DNA from: Ulota crispa
Lineage: Eukaryota > Streptophyta > Bryopsida > Orthotrichales > Orthotrichaceae
DNA: 64,000 nt
NCBI GenBank assembly: GCA_963920765.1
Contig: OY987246.1
Location: 24,871,167-24,935,166 of the forward strand
Direction of reading: 5' to 3'
The notes below the pieces were generated by a model that ran no database searches, had not been told where the DNA came from, and saw nothing but the letters and a program-made list of their open reading frames with translations. The position numbers and the translations under genes were made by a program. Of this stretch, positions 24,501 to 40,812 are shown piece after piece (the first letter of the stretch is position 1; each line of letters begins with the position of its first letter).

Positions 24501-26636
24501 AATGCAATGAACTAGAGAAATCAGAAACGCATTGCTCTTCCACACAGAGCACTTCCATTAATCTTGTTGTGTGTGCAGAGGGAGGAAGAAGTGCCTATTG
24601 AGAACAATGAAAAAGCAACCAAATGATCATGGTACATAACTCAAATTTAGGATTTAGAGGGGATTGGGTGAAAGAGATGCCTCCAGTAATGATTGGAAAG
24701 AAGTGCTGCAAAAACCTATTATATTGACGGAGGTTACAATAGATTGTAAGATTTATTTTTTTGGGAACATTGTATATCAGTGCAACATAATGACATTTTG
24801 AGAATTTTTTTAACTCTTACTTGTTGTCGTAAATAAATTGATTGTAGTTGTCAGGTAGTTGTATCCTCAAAAAAAACAACTATACATTGAAAATGCAATT
24901 GTAGTACAATTAAAGAGTAAACCCCCAAGAACAACTACAAATTGAATGAGGTCAAATACAAAAAACTGAGATTCAACTACAGCACAACTATCCTATTATA
25001 ACGCATTTCCATAATAATCATGAAGGATAATAGCAGCATACCTAACAACACATGAGAGTAAAAGAAATGAAGCAAATGCTAGATTCTGAAGAAAGAAACC
25101 GTATCTCCAAACCCTGTATGAAACAGTCACATAATAGTCGTTTTGTAGTAGTAAATCACTTGTGTCCTACCCAAAAACAACTAATTTGCAACTTTTTTAC
25201 AACTGCAGTAATTTACCCTATTCACACTAACAACTATGGAAGTAATTTCAATTGCCTAAACTGCCCAAGGCTAGAAAGAGGGTCTTGGGCATTTTGCACT
25301 AGTATGGAAAAAATCAAAAAGATGGTGGTAAAAATAGGTAGAAACAATGGAGTTGTTTCTTAGTTAACTTGCAGTAGTAGGAGAAGTCTAAGAACAACTA
25401 ACAAGCAATTATTGTACAACTCTAAATTCTAAAACGCATTCAAACAAAATCCCAAGAGGAGTAGTTGAACAGAATTAGCTGCCCAAAGCAAAGAAAGGGC
25501 AGTCTGAAATGTTAATGGAGCAAAAAATAAAGAGCAGTAGGAAGAACAACTATTGCAGTTGCAAGTGAGTTGTTTTTCAGTAGAACTACAGTTGGATGAT
25601 TGCAAGAAATATTTGTACTGTTTCTTGTCCCCTTCACCTCCCGTAGGTGCTTTTTGGCTTGTAACTTTTGCGCAACAAGTTCTTTTGAGTTGAAATTTTA
25701 GAGGAAGGTACATGTCATAGTTACAAACCTCCCATAATTTTTCCAATTGTTTTTTAATTATTTTACTATTTTTAAACAGCCCCCAAATAGGTGTCTACCT
25801 TGGTCATTTTGGGGGTTTTAAGTACTATTTTGGGTCCAGAAAAGCTTTTCTAGGGCTATAAAGTAGGAATTTTGTTTATGGAGCATGCTTTCATGCACTT
25901 GTAGAAGGGTTTTGCAAAATTATAAATTCCATGGCATCTACATTGTCTCAAAGTGGGCATCCTATCTCCTTCATTGACAAAATACAAAGAAATTCCTCAA
26001 CAAAGCAATTGTACCATGTGAATGTATTTAATGGGTTCTCAAATGGCAAGTTTTTATTTTATTTTTTTGAATTATTTTACTAGTTTCTAAAAAGCAAGAA
26101 AGAAATTGGTTTTTGGAGGTGATATTGTTTTGCACATAACTTATAGAATAAAAATTTTCTAGGTCTGAATTTTCACAAGTATGCTATTTTAAGTGCTTTA
26201 CAAATTTTCTATATTTTATTATATTTTTTAAAAAATTATTCCAAAAGCTCAATAGTACTATTAGTACTATAAGTACTAAGGGTGTTTGAGACAAAACTGT
26301 GAAGTGTTTCTTGCAACTACCCAGTTGTCAAAACCACTCAAGAACAACTATGGTGGTACTTGGATGGTTAGTGGAGTCCATAAGAATAGATAGCATTCAT
26401 GATTAGATTGAAAGTTGATGATGATAAAAAAATTTATCCTCATTAGTTGTTTAGCTAGTTTTTGCAATAGTGCGGACAACTACAATACAATTGTGAGTTA
26501 TTTAGGTACCATCTTTTTTGTTCAATTATTTTTTTGAGTGACTATGTGATTTTCTAGTTGTTTTCTAGTTGTACTACGGGTTAGTTGCATTTCAATTGGA
26601 TAATTGGAGTTGTATATTGCAGTTTTTCTTCTAGTG
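21545..26636. mobile_element. Non-autonomous CACTA (En/Spm) element, about 5.1 kb
   Basis: The left terminus is TACTAGTAAAAAAACG and the right terminus is AGTTTTTCTTCTAGTG. The complement of the right end, CACTAGAAGAAAAACT, matches the left except for a first-base C-to-T change and small differences. The 3-bp direct repeat TGT flanks it at 21542-21544 and 26637-26639, as expected for this superfamily. Both flanking kilobases are packed with TAGTTGCA/GTTGTA-type words on both strands, typical CACTA subterminal repeats. I find no TNPA- or TNPD-like coding sequence. All ORFs inside are short. Confidence 0.75.
22690..23460 (+). repeat. Minisatellite of about ten 80-bp units inside the CACTA element
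   Basis: The unit contains CACCAAAGCTCAATGCTAA, ACAACCTAACTTCAATGAT and CTTCTAAACTCCTCTAAACA. It recurs with modest divergence about every 75-90 bp. It lies between the two subterminal repeat zones of the element and encodes nothing. Confidence 0.7.
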
Positions 26637-26639
26637 TGT

Positions 26640-29276
26640 TTTCCAACTCAATAACAACATTTTTGATTTGCTTAAGTGCTCCTTGGTTTATGGTGCAGGG
26701 TGGGTGTGTAGTGCATTTGCATAGGCTACTAGCGCTATTGAAGCTGGTTCACGGGTGCTCTCTTATTGATGTGAACCATTCCTTTGGTTGCAAAAGTTTG
26801 TGACTGATATTGTTCAAAAGAGCATCTCCAACTTTTTGCACTTAATTAAGCTAGTAAATTAACACTGAAGAATATGGGGTTAAGAAGCAGCAAATCATTG
26901 TGTATAATTTAGTTTGACTCTAGAAACATTATTGCAGGTATTGTAAGTAGGCAATCATTTCTATGGCGGTATTTTACAAAGCAAGAAAGAGTTGGATAAA
27001 GTCACTATTTTGCTTGAGACAACCATTGGAAGTGATGGTTGGAGAGATTGTAATATTAACTATTAAAGGTAGCTTTGTAACACCTAATGATTGTAGATAC
27101 ATATCAATAGATTTTGTTATTTATGAGACACAACTAGTTAAATCACTTCCTTGTCAAGTTTGGGTGAATGCAAACACGGTAACCGCTCCCCAGTAACCTT
27201 ATTATAGGATGGAGGACAATGCTTATGGTGCCTCAATTAGCATCAAACATTAATCACCCGGAAGGTGAATTTTGACAATATCTCATCAAACATTTTTTTC
27301 ATCTTTTGAATACACTATCAGCAAACTTGTTCAATGAAAAGGGCATCCAAGTAAATGCTACTCTTGCTGCTATTCCAAGAGATATCCAAGTTACGGACAC
27401 AACGTGATAACTTGGAAGATGTTTTGCTGCATCTAGAGTGGTATCCAGGATAATTTCTAGGCGGCAATTTTGTAGAATGGTATTCCTTCTTTTGTGAAGC
27501 TGGATTACCCTGCCCCAGTTCAGTTGCTACTTTTGAATTCTTTTGAGAACTACTTGTATTTGACATTCACTGAGATTTGTTTCATTTGTTCTCATGTTTC
27601 TTTATTTTAGTTTGGAAAGAGTTCCTCTCAGATAATTCTGTGCTAATGAGCTTTCAGATTTGAAAAACATAGTGAAGAGGAGTGACGAAGATTAGAGCAA
27701 GAAGTGTTGCACTTGCAAGTAAGATATAATTGACTCTTATAAATTCAAAATGAGCTGTAGCTGTAGGTGGCTCTCAATAATGTTGTTGGTGGCACTTAGG
27801 ATGGTAGCATCATTAACAGAAACCCCCTCCGCTATAGGTATGCTAGAAAACCTACGTGCATAAACCCTGCCAACTGCAACTTACACCATTGAAGGCAGTT
27901 TCTAATATAAAACCTGCTAATTGTAACAAGATTAGCTTTGCTAAAACGTTTATTTGGGATCTGATAGAAGAGCTTAGATGACACTGATGTAAAGGTCTTG
28001 TGGGGTTGGGGTGTAGTGAGAGAATGAATTCATACGCGACAACATCGTCAAGGCCAGCGGGAATGTCATCACAAGGCACGTATACTGCCTTCTCGTGAAA
28101 ACATTTCCAACTTAATTCATAATCTTCATGTTTTTGGACACAAAGTCTCATACTCTTATCATAATGCTTCTCTTCTCCACAGTTTCACAAAACATGGGGA
28201 CAGCTGATGAAGACTGGATATCAAAATTCTCGCTTCTCTCACCAGGTTTTTCAGAAGTTTGATCTGCTCTCTTCCCCATGACCTTTTCAATTCTCTTTCA
28301 CCACCATATGGCACATTGCACGGAAAAGATTAATCATAAATCTCGTCTTCCCTGCAAAGTTGAAGAACTGTAGATCTCTGAGATCTTTTGATCCTGAAAT
28401 ACCCAGTGGAGAGAGTTCCTTATGCCCTATAACAAGCAGTTTTTCGTTTGTTTAATGATACCAGTTTGAGGGTTATTTAGCATTGAAGCATGCTTATGAA
28501 GTTGCAGGGCTTCTTTTAATGCCAAAGTATGTTGTTTTGCCGTGTTGGCTGATGCAGGTGGAGAGGTTCGCCTGCTTGTATACAAGTCATGTGACTAACT
28601 TGTGCTACTACTCACCAAATAAGAGCTACCGAACAACAGAAGACTTCATGCCCCATGAGCTCCAATGAAGGTGATCGGCAATGAGGTGTCTGTGTCATAT
28701 ACCATCGTCTCTACATTTCCAGCTCATGCAAGAATAATGAGTTGTGGGATTAATAACCACTGGCAAAGATTTAGGCTTAATGCTCAATCTCAGCCTCTTT
28801 ATCTTAATCCGCTGCTATTTTGATCCGGAGTTTCAGAGGAGTTTGGTTCATGGCTCCAATAAATGTCATGCAGTGCCGTTGGTGAGATTTTTTGTTACTG
28901 CAATCCCAAATTCTTTCACTTTTATTGGAACTTGTGTATCTTCTCTTGCGTTAGATCTGGTGGATGTGGTGAGTTATGTTTGTGCTGTACCATGCTGCTA
29001 ATATTAGCAAAGCTTCTATTGTAATATTACTGTAGCTACCAAAAATGGGAATTCGGTGGTTTTGAATTTGAATGCTTGGCACACTTTTAGCAACTTGAGG
29101 TAAACATTAAAATCACGTTGGGGACCATTTGCAGCAACCGGAAAACTTGTAACTTAATGTGCGGTTGTGTTTGTTCAATTTATGTCACGTTTGTCATGTT
29201 TCTGCAAGCTACGGTATATTGTCTTATAGTGCGTTTTTAGAGTTAATCAAAACAAGGGAAATATGAGACCTCAACT
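26640..29276. other. Intergenic region with gene-like composition but no identified gene
   Basis: From about 27200 to 29000 the base composition approaches that of the genes. Minus-strand ORFs at 27318-27566 and 27852-28151 and plus-strand ORFs at 28483-28668 and 28744-29001 lie here. I recognise no domain in any of them. They could be decayed exons of a lost gene or untranslated sequence. I cannot build a spliced model. Confidence 0.3.
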
Positions 29277-29513
29277 TTAACCCCTGAGCGCACAGAGTTA
29301 TTTTAGGATCCAGGGGAAAATGGGGGGTTTATTGGTCACCACAGCTTGGAAAATTACATCCAAAAAAAGTGATCGCAGGATTTGGAAAAGGACTACCTTC
29401 TTTGTTGATGGGATCAATCATGATTTTTTTCACGGTACGGATTGAGAGAAAAAGTGAGATAAAATTTGTGGGCCCATCGACAATATAATGTTGACCGGGC
29501 GCTCAGGGGTTAA
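29277..29513. mobile_element. Short TTAA element with CCCCTGAGCGC ends (237 bp)
   Basis: It begins TTAACCCCTGAGCGC and ends GCGCTCAGGGGTTAA. The ends are a variant of the usual CCCCTAAAKGCC. A further unpaired left-type end (TTAACCCCTAAGTGCCC) follows at 29540, so another element may have been truncated next to it. Confidence 0.65.
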
Positions 29514-32317
29514 AAAAATCGCTATGCACAAAGTAACCATTAACCCCTAAGTGCCCAGGTCATTTTCACCAAAATTGGGGTTTTAAGAGACTTATAACTT
29601 TGATACATTGTATCTTGGATGATCCACAAAAAGCAATCATTGAAAATAGTGGAACACCTACTTAGAAAACTGCTTGCAAATTTTGGGAACAATTGATTGT
29701 GGGAGATGGGAGATTATAACATTTGATCAAACAACATGTGATGCCAAAATCTCATTTTTTGACAAGTAGTTGCTATTTCATGATTTTTACAAAATTTTAT
29801 AAGACCCTAATTCATCTTAATTATAAGACCCTAATTCATCTTAATTTTGGTGAGTATGAAAATTAGATGTGAATGCACACACTTGCCAATTATTGAAAAT
29901 TGTACTTTGTTTTATGGAGTAATAGCATGATTAGGGTACCCAAAAAGGACTACTTAAAGCTGATTTGGTCTTACCTATGATACTTCTCCTATTTATTAAG
30001 TCCTAACGCCGTATTTACTAAATTGGGAAAACCAGATTCCCAAGTAGTACTCTTCACCTTTAACCCATTTTTTCTCCTTAAACCGTTTAAACGCTTGATT
30101 TGAAGGTATTAGATTTGATTTGAGCCACTGAGATTTTGTCCCTTGCAAATTCCTCCTCTCATGTGAGGGCACGTGTACCCAAAAAAATGCTCCTAAAACC
30201 TAGAGCTTGGTTTAAGGTGATCACTTAAACCTAGTTTATTCCCAAAATGGGCATTTCCTCCCAAATTAACAAATATTGCGTTTCCTACTACTCTACTAGA
30301 TAGTGCTATGATGTTTTTGTTTTGACTAGAAGTTGCTTATACTTGTAGATTAGAAAAAATAAAAATAAAATTAATGGTTAATGTTATCATGTCCAAATGA
30401 GTGATTTTGTGAGAATTTTTGGAATTGTCTCATTTCATCAAAATGAAGTAAATGACTCATCTAGACAACAGATTTGATTAGTGGGATGTAAGGAAATGAA
30501 TTTATAGTTGTGCAAACTTCTAGGGTCCATGAATTTGAAGTGTAATAGTTCATACATTACTAAAATTAGTTGTTGTAAATTCTTTTAGGGACAATTTCAT
30601 GTTGATTTTTCCACACCCAATATGAAACATCAAAAAATAGCATTTTTACTTTTCAAGTGGAAAAAGCATACACATATACTTATTTTTAGGTGCATACATG
30701 ATCAAAATTATTAAAATGTTAATTATTGGTACTAGGGGCCACTACAAATTACAAGTCCAACAAAGTTTGAATAAAGACATTTGGGTTCTAATCACTTGTA
30801 TGGTACAAAAAAAGTCAAGAAATTCCTTTTAATGGAGGGAACACTTTCTAAATGAATGTCATAATGTAGGGAAAGCTTAAGAAAAGTGCCTTGTCACTTG
30901 CACATTCAAATTTTCCCCTAAACATAAGAAACCCAAACTCACTAGTGGAGCGTAGACACAAGTCCTTTCTAGAGGTCTAGGGAGGCCAATCTGGGGTACC
31001 TTGATTGTGCCATCACCCAATGATGGCTTATTTTAGGGCTTCAAAGTGTTATTGCACAAAAAATAATGACCAACACAATCATTGAGGGTTGCCACAACAA
31101 GGGTTTAGTACATGCTTGAATCTAGTGTTGGCAAACTTCCCACTACCACCAAGCACACACATAGAAGCTTGCAAGGGATATTGACCAATTGTAGCCTATA
31201 AGACATTGCTTGCCACCACGCCCCATATGGTGTTCCACCCAATCAAGGCTCTTGAGGGCGCTTGTACAACATTTGACTTGTCTTGCCATTACTCCACTTG
31301 CGTATAACACTTGAATGCCTTCATAATTGTAATTTATATCAAGATTGAAAAACTAAATCTAATGCCTCAAACAAGCCTTTGGAATCATGTGAGGACACTT
31401 GGTCTTGGGAGGCATCTTGGGGTTAAACCAGTGCAACTTTCAATTTGGATTTTGAATAAGAATGCAAGAAATATGATTTAACATAAATAAACTAGAATGT
31501 CTTTTATTGTTATTGTTGGTGCTATGACACCTTCAACATTAGTAATGGAAGCACCAATTTTAGTTTCTTTGATTGGTTGTGATTCTTAAAACCAAAGCCT
31601 ATTGAGCATTAGAAGATATTGTAAGATAGGTGCACCCATAAGCGTGGAAATAAGGGTTTTGGAGTAGGTAAAACAATTGACTAACTTTGAAAAAAATATT
31701 GTAAGTTAGGAAATGGAAACCAAAAATATTGGCATCAATTTCAAGATTCCAAATGCAAGCACACATGCAAACATTTGTTCACAAAAAAATTTCAAAGTCC
31801 AAAATCACTGAAATTGTAGGAACCATGTGTAAGAGATGCTAAAAACAAGGCTTGTGGTTCTTAAATAGTGAAATGGGTACTCAAAACCGTCATGGAGTCA
31901 CCCACAACCATCATTTTGTCACCCATAACTATCACTTCAGTACCCATAACTACCCTGACTTTGTCAATGACGCCCATGGGGACGTCACGCCAAGGGTACG
32001 GCTACCTTATACAAAGCCTTAAGAAGGTTGTTTTCCTTTGAAGGAATGTGAGCATATTTTCATTGTGTAAGCTAAACAAGGTCCATATAAACTGTACCAA
32101 AACTTGGATGGTAATACTTACAATAAATTTTAGTTTATTTTATTATTGTTCTCTTTGCAAAATTGATGTAAATTAGAAATGGACTCATATGTTTTTGTCA
32201 CCTAAAACTTTTGTAACCCTATTTCAAGAGATGTCAAGGTACTAAAGTGTGTTGCATTTGGACACCATCTGTAATAAAAATAAAACTTTGAAGATTTGCT
32301 TGTACTGTTGAAGTAAT
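29514..32317. other. Long AT-rich repeat stretch without genes
   Basis: It contains the unpaired TTAA-type end at 29540 and the second copy of repeat R1 (30103-30285, annotated separately). A short run of degenerate GTCACCCATAAC repeats lies near 31890-31960. No convincing coding sequence was found on either strand. Confidence 0.4.
30103..30285 (+). repeat. Dispersed repeat R1, copy 2, with the palindrome preserved
   Basis: It is similar to 13985-14150. The palindrome is at 30209-30231, with arms GGTTTAAG and CTTAAACC around GTGATCAC. The two-base change in one arm relative to copy 1 is matched in the other arm. A single extra G breaks exact symmetry. Confidence 0.55.
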
Positions 32318-32448
32318 GAGACGATTACAAGATAATAGCTTCCCTATATATATATATATCAAATTGGGTAAAGGATGTTACCTAAAGAGACGATTACAAG
32401 ATAATAGCTTCCTATATATATCAAATTGGGTAAAGGATGTTACCTAAA
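32318..32448 (+). repeat. Tandem duplication, about 65 bp twice
   Basis: The sequence from GAGACGATTACAAGATAATA to GGATGTTACCTAAA at 32318-32386 is repeated at 32387-32448. The only clear difference is the length of the internal TA run. Confidence 0.75.
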
Positions 32449-32491
32449 GATTAGAGTATCATTTGTAATGACCTTTTTCAAATATATACTA

Positions 32492-32811
32492 CTCCCTCCG
32501 TCCCAAAATGATATTCTTGTTACACAAAATGTTATAGATTAAGTTAAAAAAGAACCATTTTCAAATTTTTTGACCTACAAATAGAGTTTGATGTCCTCCT
32601 ATTGTTCTAAAATTTTGAGTTTCAAATTAGTTTTCAAAGTGTGGTTTCAAAGTGCTTGAAATTTGAATTTTTGAGGCATCTTTGAAGAGCACCAGTGGCC
32701 ACTCACTTGATGGCAAGGGATTGGTTAGCATGCCCAAGCTTTTGGACTATGTGCAAGTGTTGCTAGCTCCCTTCCTCCTCCAACAAGAAGATCATTTTGG
32801 GACAAAGGAAG
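32492..32811. mobile_element. Stowaway-type MITE (320 bp)
   Basis: The left end CTCCCTCCGTCCCAAAATGA is the hallmark terminus of plant Stowaway MITEs (Tc1/mariner superfamily). The right end TCATTTTGGGACAAAGGAAG is its inverted repeat. TA dinucleotides flank it at 32490-32491 and 32812-32813. The ORF at 32682-32882 runs out of it and is not a gene. Confidence 0.85.
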
Positions 32812-32977
32812 TACTACCAATGACATGGCAACACATTTTTTCAAATTATTTTTTTGCCGGCTTTAAAGTATATTTAGAATAGATTTAATACATTATACAA
32901 AAAGATAGGTCTTACATATGACTTTTGTGTAAGTCTCATATCAATCCAATTTTGTGTATGATTGGATTTTATTTCAC

Positions 32978-33885
32978 TTAACCCCTAAAGAAATGTTGTC
33001 CCCTCAGGGGCCAGATAAATGGGACTTTGGGCATGTATCTATGGCTTAACCAATTTTTATGAATTTTTTGAAAATTTTGAGGATGGTGGGGAATTCAAAG
33101 ATGTACATGTAAGTATAATTTTTTCTTCATTTTAACATTTATTGAAGAAGTTACAGATGAAATCTCTGAAAACAACAAGGGAGAGCAGCCCAAAAACTTT
33201 TTTAAAAGATGCATTTTTTTAAAACAAAAATCTAAAATTGGTTCTTTAGACTTATATATATATAGATATATGTAGGGAGCTTTGAATCATTCAATTTTGA
33301 TTGATGAGTGAGAAGTTTTAGTATGTCAGTACCTTTTGCCTTGTAAAATTTGATGTTTTAATTATTTTTTTGACTTTTTTTTTCCAGGTTGTAGTAGACT
33401 AAGATTCCTTGGTTTTCACCATTTGAATTAGAGTAATTCAAATTTCTAAATTTTACACAAATTCTCCAATTTTGACTAGTGTATATGCAAATTTCATGGC
33501 CTTACAACATTGCAAGATTTTACAAAGTATGATTCACACCTCCAATTCATTTGAAATTCTCCCACACTTACCTCACTTGGTCATTTACATGGAAAAATAA
33601 ACCTCAACTTTGTGTAGAGCATTTTTTTATATAAGAGCAATCAAAGGCTTTTGAAATTTTTGGGCAGCAAGGAAAAAACATTTTTCTTGCACTTTAGATG
33701 TCAATCTCTCACTCCTCTACATTTAGAATGAGCTGAATTTTGTCCCACAAGTACCTCTCATAATCTAGGGCAGGATTCTATAGTTGGATTTTTTTTTTTT
33801 TAATTTACCTTTCTATTCATTGCCTTAGAAGCGGCAATTTTCAATGTCTTTTGCAACAAAAAGAGCTCAATTCTTTGGGGGTTAA
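32978..33885 (+). mobile_element. TTAA element, family 1 (908 bp)
   Basis: It begins TTAACCCCTAAAGAAATG and ends TTCTTTGGGGGTTAA. The interior is colinear with 4014-4946 and 16328-17266, including GAAGAAGTTA, AGATTCCTTGGTTTTCACC and CACACTTACC. No ORF. Confidence 0.7.
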
Positions 33886-36800
33886 AATCTTTTACAAATG
33901 AGCAATTTCTAACAAGTCAACACAAAATTTGATTGAAAAAAATAATAATAATAATATTGGATTTCACACATTTATGATCTTGGTACCTCTTGAAAAAACC
34001 TTTTATAAAATGAAATTTACATAATCTTAGTTGTATGAAATTCAACACTAATATTGGTGTTATTTTGAGATGAGCATCATGTCAACTTATTAGAAGTTGC
34101 CATTTTACATGAAGATTATTCATGTATTCAACTCGGTATTCAAACTCTAAAATTTATCCATGAAAGCATTTCAATTCCTTCGAAGTATTATCTACGGGAA
34201 ATTTGCCAAAACAGCACCTTTAATTTTTGGCATTCCAATATTTCATGACAATCTAAATATTTTCTTCAATTGATTCACACACAAGCATAGATACTTGATA
34301 CAAAAATAGCCCACTCATTTTGTCAATTATGAAACTCTAACAGATAAACAAACATTGTCTACCATTTTTTTTATAATTTTTTTTGACCATAGCTATCTTG
34401 ATTTGAGATATTCTCGTGGAGAGATTATCCCATATAGTATGGAAGAATGTTTTAAGAAAAAAGGTCCTTTTGAGTAGGTTATTGAAAATAGGAATTTGGT
34501 TAAAACAATTGATGGGGTCTTAAATATTGAAAAGGACAATGTTTTGGAGTTGTAGCTTATGCAGAGGTTAAGAGTTTTAATGAATTTGAAGTTCACATGA
34601 AGATGGTCAATTGGTCATGAGAAGCTCAAATGAAAAGTTTTAACAAAATTATAAAAATTTGCAACACAATTGATTGGCATCAAGTGCATGAAGTTGCAAA
34701 TGGGAATGATTTGAAATGGCAGCTTCTTGAGCTTTAGATTTTTGGATGAACAAATATCAAAATTCAAGAGTTGATCTAGTGGGTGGTTTGGTTTGTTGGT
34801 TTGTTTGTCCATTTTGGCAACAAGAACTTAAAAACTAACAAAGATCGGTTCAAAATGGAAATACTTGTCCAGGGCCTCCCATATCCTCTTGCTTTAGCTT
34901 TGCTCACCGTTGTCATTGAAGTTGTGCACAAGGAAAACAAAGCCATCACAATTGCAGTCTAGTAATTTGCTTTGATTTCCCAAAATGTCTGTTTTTGCTT
35001 GTGTTGAGCTACACCCTCTCATTGGGGATTGGCTGCTTAGCATTGCAGTAATCTTTTTGAGCACCATTCCAAATTGTTGTAATTTTTGTGAATGATTGGC
35101 TATGCAAGTAGGCTTACCTAGGCTTTTGATTTCTTTACTTTGTCTTTGTTGTGATCGTATGGCATTGCGCATACATTGAGGACTATGGCTTCATTCTTTT
35201 TTGTGATTGGTGATAAAATTCTTGTTTTCCGCTTGAGTTTTTAAAAAATTTAGTTTAGCTCTTGCTACTATGGAGGGTACGATGGTGAGGTCAATTGTGG
35301 CTATTGCAGAATTGAGTGGCTGACCGGCTTGTCATTGTCTTCAGCTACCTTCAGTTTGCTTAGGGCAGTAGTAGTAACAGAGTCAGTTATGCGGCTCCGG
35401 TGCAAGATTGAAGAAGCTTCAACTACGGCATTCATCTACAAGAGCTTCCATAAAGGCAACTTTTGCATGTGACTTGTTAGTTATCTCAATGTTTTGTTTG
35501 GTTGATTCTTTTAAGTTGATAATGGATGTTTTTGTTGTTGTAAATGAGATCCTAGTTTTGTTGGATTGAGTTTGCCTAGTTTTGATTCTATTATATTTGG
35601 CTAGTTACTTTTATGGCATGTTTGCCGCTTCGGTTTTTTTTTTTTTTTTAATATTTTGATGTATACAAATAAAGCAAAATATCTCTCTGACAAGCTTGAT
35701 AAGAGGATTTTATAGCTAAGCCTGCAACAAGAGCTTCATGACACATTTGGAATAATCCATCTGCAATATTGGAGGCATGAAGGAATGGAGGAGAGTTTTT
35801 CCAAGCATTTGGAGGTGCTCAAACAATTATACGCTAAAGCCATAGCAAGTAACGAAGGCTAGCCAATGTTGAGGTCCTATACTCCCCTACAAATGTTGTC
35901 TTCCTCAAACCGGGGCAATCAACACAAACTCTTCAAAGTGACAATGAAGGCTAATTGTTATGCTGCTTGTGGTCAACTTTTCTATATCAATCTCACCAAG
36001 CTTTGGCATAAGCATTCTCAATCAAGCCATCTGGCTAAGTTTATTTTGAAGAATTTTAAGCTTGTAGTTGTTGTTTGGTACTTGGCTCAATAGAAGATGA
36101 AAGATGTTTCTCAATTTGAGATTTATGAAGTTTTGCTAAAGGAATAGACTCGGCAAGCATTTACCGCTTAAGGTGTTGATATTTGGCCAAAGGCATTATA
36201 CCGTAGAATCTTTTTCTTATAAGAAGGCCATACACTCTTGGAGAAGTGTTGTGAAGGGTGGCCGGCAGAGGGATGTGTAATGTAGAAGTAGATCACAAGA
36301 ATGAGTATTTTAGAACCACATCAATACCCTTACCACTTGCTTTTCTTTTCCTCAGTTTTCATGAAGTTAAGCACGCTTTGCAATTCCAAAGGTTAACTTT
36401 AATCTTGACAAACTCCATTGGATCTTACTCTCGATCTTACTTGGAGTTGCAGAAATTGGAGCAACAAGCCTCATGCAAGCCTCATGCAAGCCTCATGCAG
36501 ATGCAATTATGACTTGCCAAGTTGCCATCACTTAAATTCAGTTCTAACTTTTATTATTAATGTGACTTGTTTGTGTTGTTGTGCGGAACACTAATTTTGC
36601 AAATTGGACAGTCTTGCTAGAAGCAAGTTAGGTGCAACTCCCAAATTAATGACAAACAATGTTGTGGGAACATATAATTGCAACATTTGCACTCAGAATT
36701 TGCAAAGATTTGACATTCTTTTGTTCACTTAGCAATCTTAACAAATGCAAGAAAAAAAACTAGCATTCACTAAACTCCTGGTTTTTCTTCAAGGTCGCAA

Positions 36801-36900
36801 CATATGCCACAGTTCACAGCAGTGGCTATATCTTCAGGAAATAAAATAGTAGAATCTTTTCAACTTACCACTGCTGTCCGTTGTGGCGGAAATAGCTCCT
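33886..36900. other. Repeat-rich intergenic region with degraded coding-like patches
   Basis: At 34197 the word GGGAAATTTGCCAAAACAGC resembles a Mutator-like MITE left end, but no right end was seen. ORFs at 34894-35172 (minus), 35866-36093 (+) and 36258-36512 (+) have natural-looking residues, but their frames break often. I recognise no family. A dead transposon gene is possible. Confidence 0.3.
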
Positions 36901-38092
36901 TTTCAGCCAAGGGCATAGCCAAGTTGCGAAGTACCCTAAACCTATTCCGGGACCACTGGTCAGTGGGGGGGGCTTAAACCGTCATGTGCCCTGGCCCTGA
37001 ATCTGTCGTTGCCGTCAGGCGAGGTACTAACTTGCTGGAACGCACTTCTGGCAGGGAGAGTTATGAAGCGTCGGCTCGTGCTTAAGTTTACTCCGTGTGT
37101 CTGCATCGTCGTCTGCAGCACCATTCCTTCTCTCTTGACGGTGTGCTCTGCTGTGCTCTGCTGTGGCCGCCAAGAATCTGCGCTCTTCATCTCGCTCAGG
37201 GGAGTGGAATGACTGCTTCCACCGATTTGCCAGTGTCCTTTTTAGGAGGCTTTGTCGTTCTTCTTCAGTGTGAGTTTCTGCTTCAGCGCGACTATGTTCG
37301 TTGAGGATTACACTCATTCTGCGTTACGAACATCCTTTAAGCTTACCTCGGCTTTTGGAAACATTTCATCCGTCTTGTGACTCGGCAAATTGGCACTCTC
37401 GGGTATCTTACTTCTCGTTCGTCGTCGATGGCTTAATCGCTCTGCCACTAACGTCCTTCTGTATCAGCCGCGAGTTCCTTCCTCTCGTGCGGCATGTTCG
37501 TGTTAGTTAGTGAGGCATTATTCTGTTTTTTTGCTTGGGATCGGTTTGTTCACGCCATTGTTTTTTAGAGAGCTGCATTGAAGCAGGGACGCACTTCTCG
37601 AAAATTGAGGTCATGAGGAGTACTTTTTGTACACCTCGTCAAGTCTTATTAGGGATTCTGTGACGGCGCCTCGACCATTTTGTCTCGTGTCCAGTTTCTA
37701 CGTTCACGGAAACCAGCCTGTGGCCTCACTTCGTCTCTTAGCCTCTCTCTTTGGCCTCAGTGAGAGTCGGAACGATCACCTAATTCTAACCTTTCTAATT
37801 TTCAAGGCTTTTGATCCCTTCAAGCTTCTCTCTACATCGATTCCAAGATCCTCGCGGGAAAATGATATTCGGCAAGCTGAGGTCTTGACACAAATTAGTC
37901 TAGTGTGTCTTATCCCGAGCCATTCTGTCCTTAGCTTTTAGAGTAAACGTCATGCATTTTGTACGAAGCTCTGGAGCTAGACTTTAGAGGCGCTCTTTAT
38001 GTCTTCTACTGCTGAGTGCAACGCCTCCTCTCGCTTGTGAGACTCTTAAGCGGGCTGAATTTCGGATTCATTCGGTTGTCTCCAAGGTATCA
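36901..38092 (+). promoter_or_regulatory. CDKA promoter / 5' leader region
   Basis: Composition rises sharply to gene level at about 36900 and stays there to the first coding exon, consistent with promoter plus a long leader. Several short frames on both strands (for example 37627-37941) carry no recognisable domain. No TATA box or core element could be assigned with confidence. Confidence 0.4.
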
Positions 38093-40812
<2,720 letters not shown>

